Shown here in pieces: positions 60,021-64,000 of a stretch of 64,000 nt of DNA. Under the pieces are notes generated by a model. The model was given only the letters and a program-made list of their open reading frames with translations. It was not told the origin of the DNA and did no database searches. Made by a program: the position numbers and the translations under genes. The stretch comes from Stenopsyche tienmushanensis. Lineage: Eukaryota; Arthropoda; Insecta; Trichoptera; Stenopsychidae. The stretch's first letter is position 1. Each line of letters begins with the position of its first letter. Where the stretch lies: the NCBI GenBank assembly GCA_008973525.1, contig WACJ01000405.1, positions 186,001 to 250,000 on the forward strand. Reading direction: 5' to 3'.

Positions 60021-60183
60021 GAAGATAAAGCGGAAAGAAATGTCATTTTTTTTGGTTGCGTCTTTGCCGTCAGTTTGCCTCGGGTTGCTGTCGAGTGAAT
60101 ACGTCAAACTTGGTGTCATTTTGAAGCTCTGTTGTTTGTCTTACTTTTTCAAATATTTTTATATTTTTTTAGCCATAGTGAAA

Positions 60184-61060
60184 ATGTCCAAGCCAGATCC
60201 ATTTGCGTTTTTATTCGATAAAGGATTAAAAGCAAAAGAAGCTACCCAAAGCATCTGTCATACATATGGCAACATATTGAATATTCGAAAATGCCAAAGA
60301 TGGTTCAAAAAATTCAAAAGTGGCGACAGAGATTTGAAAAATAAACCAAAATCAGAACGACCTCCAATAATCGATGATGACACATTAAATTCTCTGGTAG
60401 AATCTGATCCTCGAAAAACAATAAAGGAATTTTCGCTAGACATCGGTTGTCCCTGGTCGACAGTAAAAGACCATTTGAAAAGACTCGGGAAAAACATAGA
60501 CAGGGAATTTGGGTACTGCACAAGCTGTCATCGACGGTCTTGGTACAACGGATAATCATTTTTTCATCGCTATTGTCCAGGTATAAAACCGAGCCATTTT
60601 TAAAAAGGATCGTTACTAGAGATGAGAAGTGGGTCCTCTACAACAGTCCGAGAAGAAAAAACAGTGGCTTTCTTGAAATCAAGTACACGTTTCTATCCCT
60701 CGACGAAATAAATCTCCCTCGAAATCATAACGAGGGAGATTTATTGTTCATAATTAGAAAGTTTAAAAGTGGCGTTGAGTACCGTAAACAAATTAAAGAA
60801 GCTCGATAGGCAAACAATTCCGCATCCATCTTATTCTCTTGATCTTGCTCTTTCCGATTATTTTTTATTTAGATCGATACAATACCATTTATTGAGGGGA
60901 AAAATCATAAATATAGAAGAAGTGAAATGAGGAATCAAAATATATTTTATATAAAACTCGTTGAATTTTAATCTTTCGGAATTAAAAAAAATATATAAAT
61001 AGATGGGAAAAGGTTGTATCTACTGAAGGTGAATACATTGTATATTTTATTTTCTGTTTG
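60184..61060 (+). pseudogene. Mariner transposase, lineage E, broken copy 2
   Basis: ATG at 60184 reads MSKPDPFAFLFDKGLKAKEA, lacking eight residues that copy 1 has after MSKP. The helix-turn-helix region is intact and open to about 60490. There an A run is five long (60490-60494) where copy 1 has six, which shifts the frame. The other frame continues with R-I-V-T-R-D-E-K-W (first aspartate; glycine before it is arginine). The middle, including the HDNARPH region, is replaced by about 100 bp of unrelated sequence with a perfect 15-bp inverted repeat. The third block survives as HPSYSLDLALSDYFLF (about 60824-60870), then a C-terminal tail. Inactive. Confidence 0.85.
60707..60745. repeat. Perfect 15-bp inverted repeat inside the mariner
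   Basis: AATAAATCTCCCTCG (60707-60721) and CGAGGGAGATTTATT (60731-60745), with a 9-nt loop. It is absent at the matching place in the 44-45 kb copy, which continues with transposase sequence. Confidence 0.75.
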
Positions 61061-61104
61061 AATTTAACTTTTTCATTAAAAAAACGCCATTCCTAACTGA
61101 CAAT

Positions 61105-64000
61105 CTATCATAACAGCAAATTGTATGAGAAATAATTGTCAATTAATATGCAATATTACTCATGACTAAGCTTGTAATATTGGCACAGATTGAATGCTCT
61201 CTAACCGATGACGTATTTTTCGCAAAAAAACTATTTGAATGGCTTTATTTTTCGATTTGTTTCGAATTTCGGATCAACTCTAGCGCTTTCAAATTATTGC
61301 AAATCCATTATTTGTATCGGAAAACACGAAAATAGTGGCGAATCCCAATTGATTGCAATCTGTTGAATATTGTTAAGCATGTATGACGTAGGTCAGACAA
61401 AACGCATTTGCATGTAAATACACTTTGCATATTGAACTAAATGGTTTTGCATTCGAAAATTGACTAGAAAAGTGTTTTTGAGTCGGCTTGAAATTTGTGG
61501 GAGGTATTAGGCAAAAACGATAAGACTGCATCTCCGGCAGTAGGGCCTAGGTCTTGGGATGGTAGTTGATTTTTAATTGCGGAAGCCGGGACCACTCGTT
61601 AAAAAACGTTTAAAGCAAAACGGCAACCCATTGTTGATAAGAAGAAAAAGATTGCACTAATGAAAATGAGAAAAATGCTCGCTTGCATTTTCACATTGCA
61701 GCTGAGGTCCCACTCCACCGTCCGGGAAATCGATATCCTATTTCGCTCCCTAGGCATTAGCACACTGACCTTTTTCCGACTTTTCAAATTGCATAATCTT
61801 TTCGTTTGCACTTGCAATATTATGGTACAAATATTGTCGGCTTGATATGGTTGCTGGGATATTGCAAAAGCAGCTTCCGCAGCAGCTTTGCCATTCGCGC
61901 ATAACCGTTGTTATTTTGACGTCTTCAGCAGATTTAATTTTAAAATTTTTTTAAATAACGACTTTCTATTATATGAATTTTACAAAATTACACTCGTCTT
62001 AACCAGGATAATTAAAAATGGATCTGCTAAAATACTATAGATAAATCGGCGAGAAAAATACTTCCGCGCCCAAGGCTGTTGGTCGACTAATAATTCCTTT
62101 ATGTGACAAAACATTCCATAATATAGTTTTTGCATAATACAACCAATCACATAATGTTTAGCAATGTGTTTTAGTGGATTAACTATTGCTAGTTGAAGAT
62201 CATGACCATTACCATTACCACCAATCGCTGCGGGCCTTAAGTAGTTTTTGATTCACTGCATATTTCAAGAGACATTCTCATCCCTTGAAATACCAAACTA
62301 AATACCGCGTAATATTGAAATTGTAATAGAAAACCGCGCATGTAGAGGGCGAAAAGGGAGTTGAATGGTAAAATCTGCCACCGGGCACAAATGTAAAAAA
62401 AATCATCGTTTTTCATTTCCAAGTATTTAAAATACATTTGAAAATGCAATTAAAAATATTTTTAAAATTTAAGAATTATAAATATATTACGACCTGTTGA
62501 TATTCCGCTACTTTCTTCCCGACGCTGTTTCATATGCAAATCCATCATATAATATTGAATTATACAATTTATGCTGTAATATCAGTCTAAATTACTATTG
62601 AATGTGTCAATATTGATCGTTTAGCTTAAAAATGTTTATCTTTAACTCAATTTGGATCCGTTGAAGTTAAAAGGCTTAAATTTCGACTGGCAAACATGGC
62701 TACACAGAAGTGTTGATTTAATGCCTCTCCAACTAAAAGCGCAGTCCGATATATTAACAGTTTGAACCCGTTATCTCAAAGTAAGTAGTTCTGAAGCAAA
62801 GTAGCTTTTGCGACATTCTTGCGAGCTTATTATTCGAGTAAAACCGTCGTCAGTCATCGGCCATAAGTCAGTCATATTATAAGTGGTGGTTTATATTTAG
62901 GGGAGATTATGTCCGTAATTATTTTGATTGTGTTAAAAGAGGCTTGATTTTTTATTACAATGTCATTTATGGTATGTACTAAAATTGCATACAACATAGC
63001 AATATTAGAGCTTTAGTTGTCTGTCATCGTAATGAATGTTTCATATCTAGACTTTGCTTTACGAGCAAATAAAGAATGTATTTTAATGCATAAAATTAAT
63101 TTAATTACATTTCAAAATTTCTGCATTTTAAAAGTGCTTTTGTTGAATTAAAAGTATTTGGACGAAAATATGGCGCTTTATGAGAGTTTTTTGTATGAGG
63201 CAAACTAAGAGATTCTCCGGAGATTAAAATTGACTCGCAAGCGACATTTTTTTAAGGGTGGTTCAATGTATACGGAAAGTATATTTACACTAAGCTGTCT
63301 TTGCAGATGCATTCTTCCTTTTGGTCTTTCAAGTGCACTTTGAATTCTTTTCCCTGGTGGATCTGTCGGAATAAACAAAAATCCAATATTCTCTCCTGCT
63401 GCAAAAAATCTTTCATCGCAACTCTGATTACCGACTCTTTTAGTGAAAGCCCTGAAAGTGCTGAAACGAGGGCAATACATTGCGGTACTTCTTTGTGTTA
63501 CAGCGTACTGTATTCTGTATTGAATGTGCAGAGCAATGATTGGACCATTATAATGAGATTCTTCCGCAAAAAAATCGAAAGAGACATTTTAGCGATAATT
63601 AGAATGCGGACTATGGTTTTAAAGTAGCAAAACATTATCATCAAAAACATATTTAAATCATGCATTTATCAGAAGTTGAACTGCTAAAAAATATTACGGG
63701 GTACATCCAAGCCCCGTTTTGCACAAAGAAGGTAAAAATATTGAAATGCACACATTTAAACGACTCAAGCGCTCATTATAATGTACAACACACTACGGGC
63801 AGTATTCATATTAGCATATTATAAATAATTTTAAATTAGCCACGCTGTAAATTAGCAGGAATGATCGTATGAAATATTGTTTAGAGTGGGTATAATTTTT
63901 TTAAGTGCGAGCATGCAATGCCGCGTGTATCCTTTGATTTACGTCGGACACGAATGGTTACGCGTAATTACGCCAGACGTACTACCATAATGTTGGATGA
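61105..64000. other. No gene seen to window end
   Basis: Frames up to 108 codons occur (63301-63627, overlapped by 63205-63480 on the other strand), none with recognisable domains. Part of 61260-61860 and 62760-63500 is a little GC-richer and unique in the window. No repeat or RNA gene was recognised. Confidence 0.4.

Larger units (their letters stand above)
60026..61103 (+). mobile_element. Mariner lineage E, copy 2, internally deleted
   Basis: Starts TAAAGCGGAAAGAAATGTCA with TA, matching the intronic copy at 44-45 kb. The right end is decayed: AAAAAAACGCCATTCCTAAC near 61078-61097 only loosely resembles the inverted terminal repeat. The end coordinate is therefore approximate. Confidence 0.75.

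Noticed and set aside
63205..63627. Overlapping 91- and 108-codon frames on opposite strands
   Set aside because: Mutual overlap and absence of motifs suggest chance in a GC-richer patch.
1..64000. CRISPR array, operon, prophage or bacterial-type defence system
   Set aside because: No regularly spaced direct repeats, no closely packed co-directional genes and a spliced eukaryotic gene structure; DNA composition and transposons are those of an insect nucleus.

Overview
This looks like a window of an insect nuclear genome. It is AT-rich, gene-poor and full of decayed transposons: mariner/Tc1 of at least five lineages, hAT, TTAA-flanked piggyBac-type MITEs, pogo/Tigger-like foldback elements, a tRNA-derived SINE, LINE-like 3' tails ending in ATG triplets, and possible LTR pieces. 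I cannot name the order. There is nothing prokaryotic, no CRISPR array and no convincing tRNA or rRNA gene.

One host gene is clear. Two plus-strand coding exons (35297-36377 and 48557-49110), joined across a 12,179-bp phase-1 intron, encode a 544-residue secreted leucine-rich-repeat protein: signal peptide, cysteine-bearing N-terminal cap, nine or so 24-residue LRRs, CDC-type C-terminal cap, acidic/polar spacer and a hydrophobic C-terminus typical of GPI-anchor signals. It best matches insect Connectin, a homophilic neuromuscular cell-adhesion molecule. A splice acceptor just before the ATG implies at least one upstream 5'UTR exon that I could not place, so much of 1-35 kb may be first-intron or promoter DNA of the same gene.

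Layout. 0-5 kb: edge of an unknown reading frame, a 100-bp tandem repeat, a possible reverse-transcriptase scrap, then featureless AT-rich DNA. 6.4-18 kb: a transposon-dense block (mariner at 6.4, Tigger-like at 10.5, mariner pieces at 11.3-12.2, piggyBac-type MITE at 13.95, mariner at 15.3, mariner plus hAT at 17.3-18.1 kb). 18.1-20.1 kb: a composite locus with 398-bp-spaced direct repeats, a TATA-like box, a strand-biased stretch and a LINE-like 3' end. 20-35 kb: mostly unique DNA with LTR-like pieces (23.4-24.1), two more TTAA MITEs (24.3, 30.1), a mariner (26.5) and a second LINE-like tail (33.0). 35.3-49.3 kb: connectin, with a foldback MITE, a mariner, a SINE and a hAT relic inside its large intron. 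49.4-64 kb: a long hairpin just downstream of connectin, two more mariners (55.1, 60.0) and otherwise unannotated DNA.

I found no evidence of a new multi-gene system. The more interesting items are the duplicated mariner insertion boundary (11.4/27.1 kb), the repeated promoter-like unit at 18.1-18.9 kb, the small palindromic families, the hairpin beyond connectin and the perfect inverted repeat at a mariner deletion site. All family assignments come from reading the sequence by eye; no database search was run.
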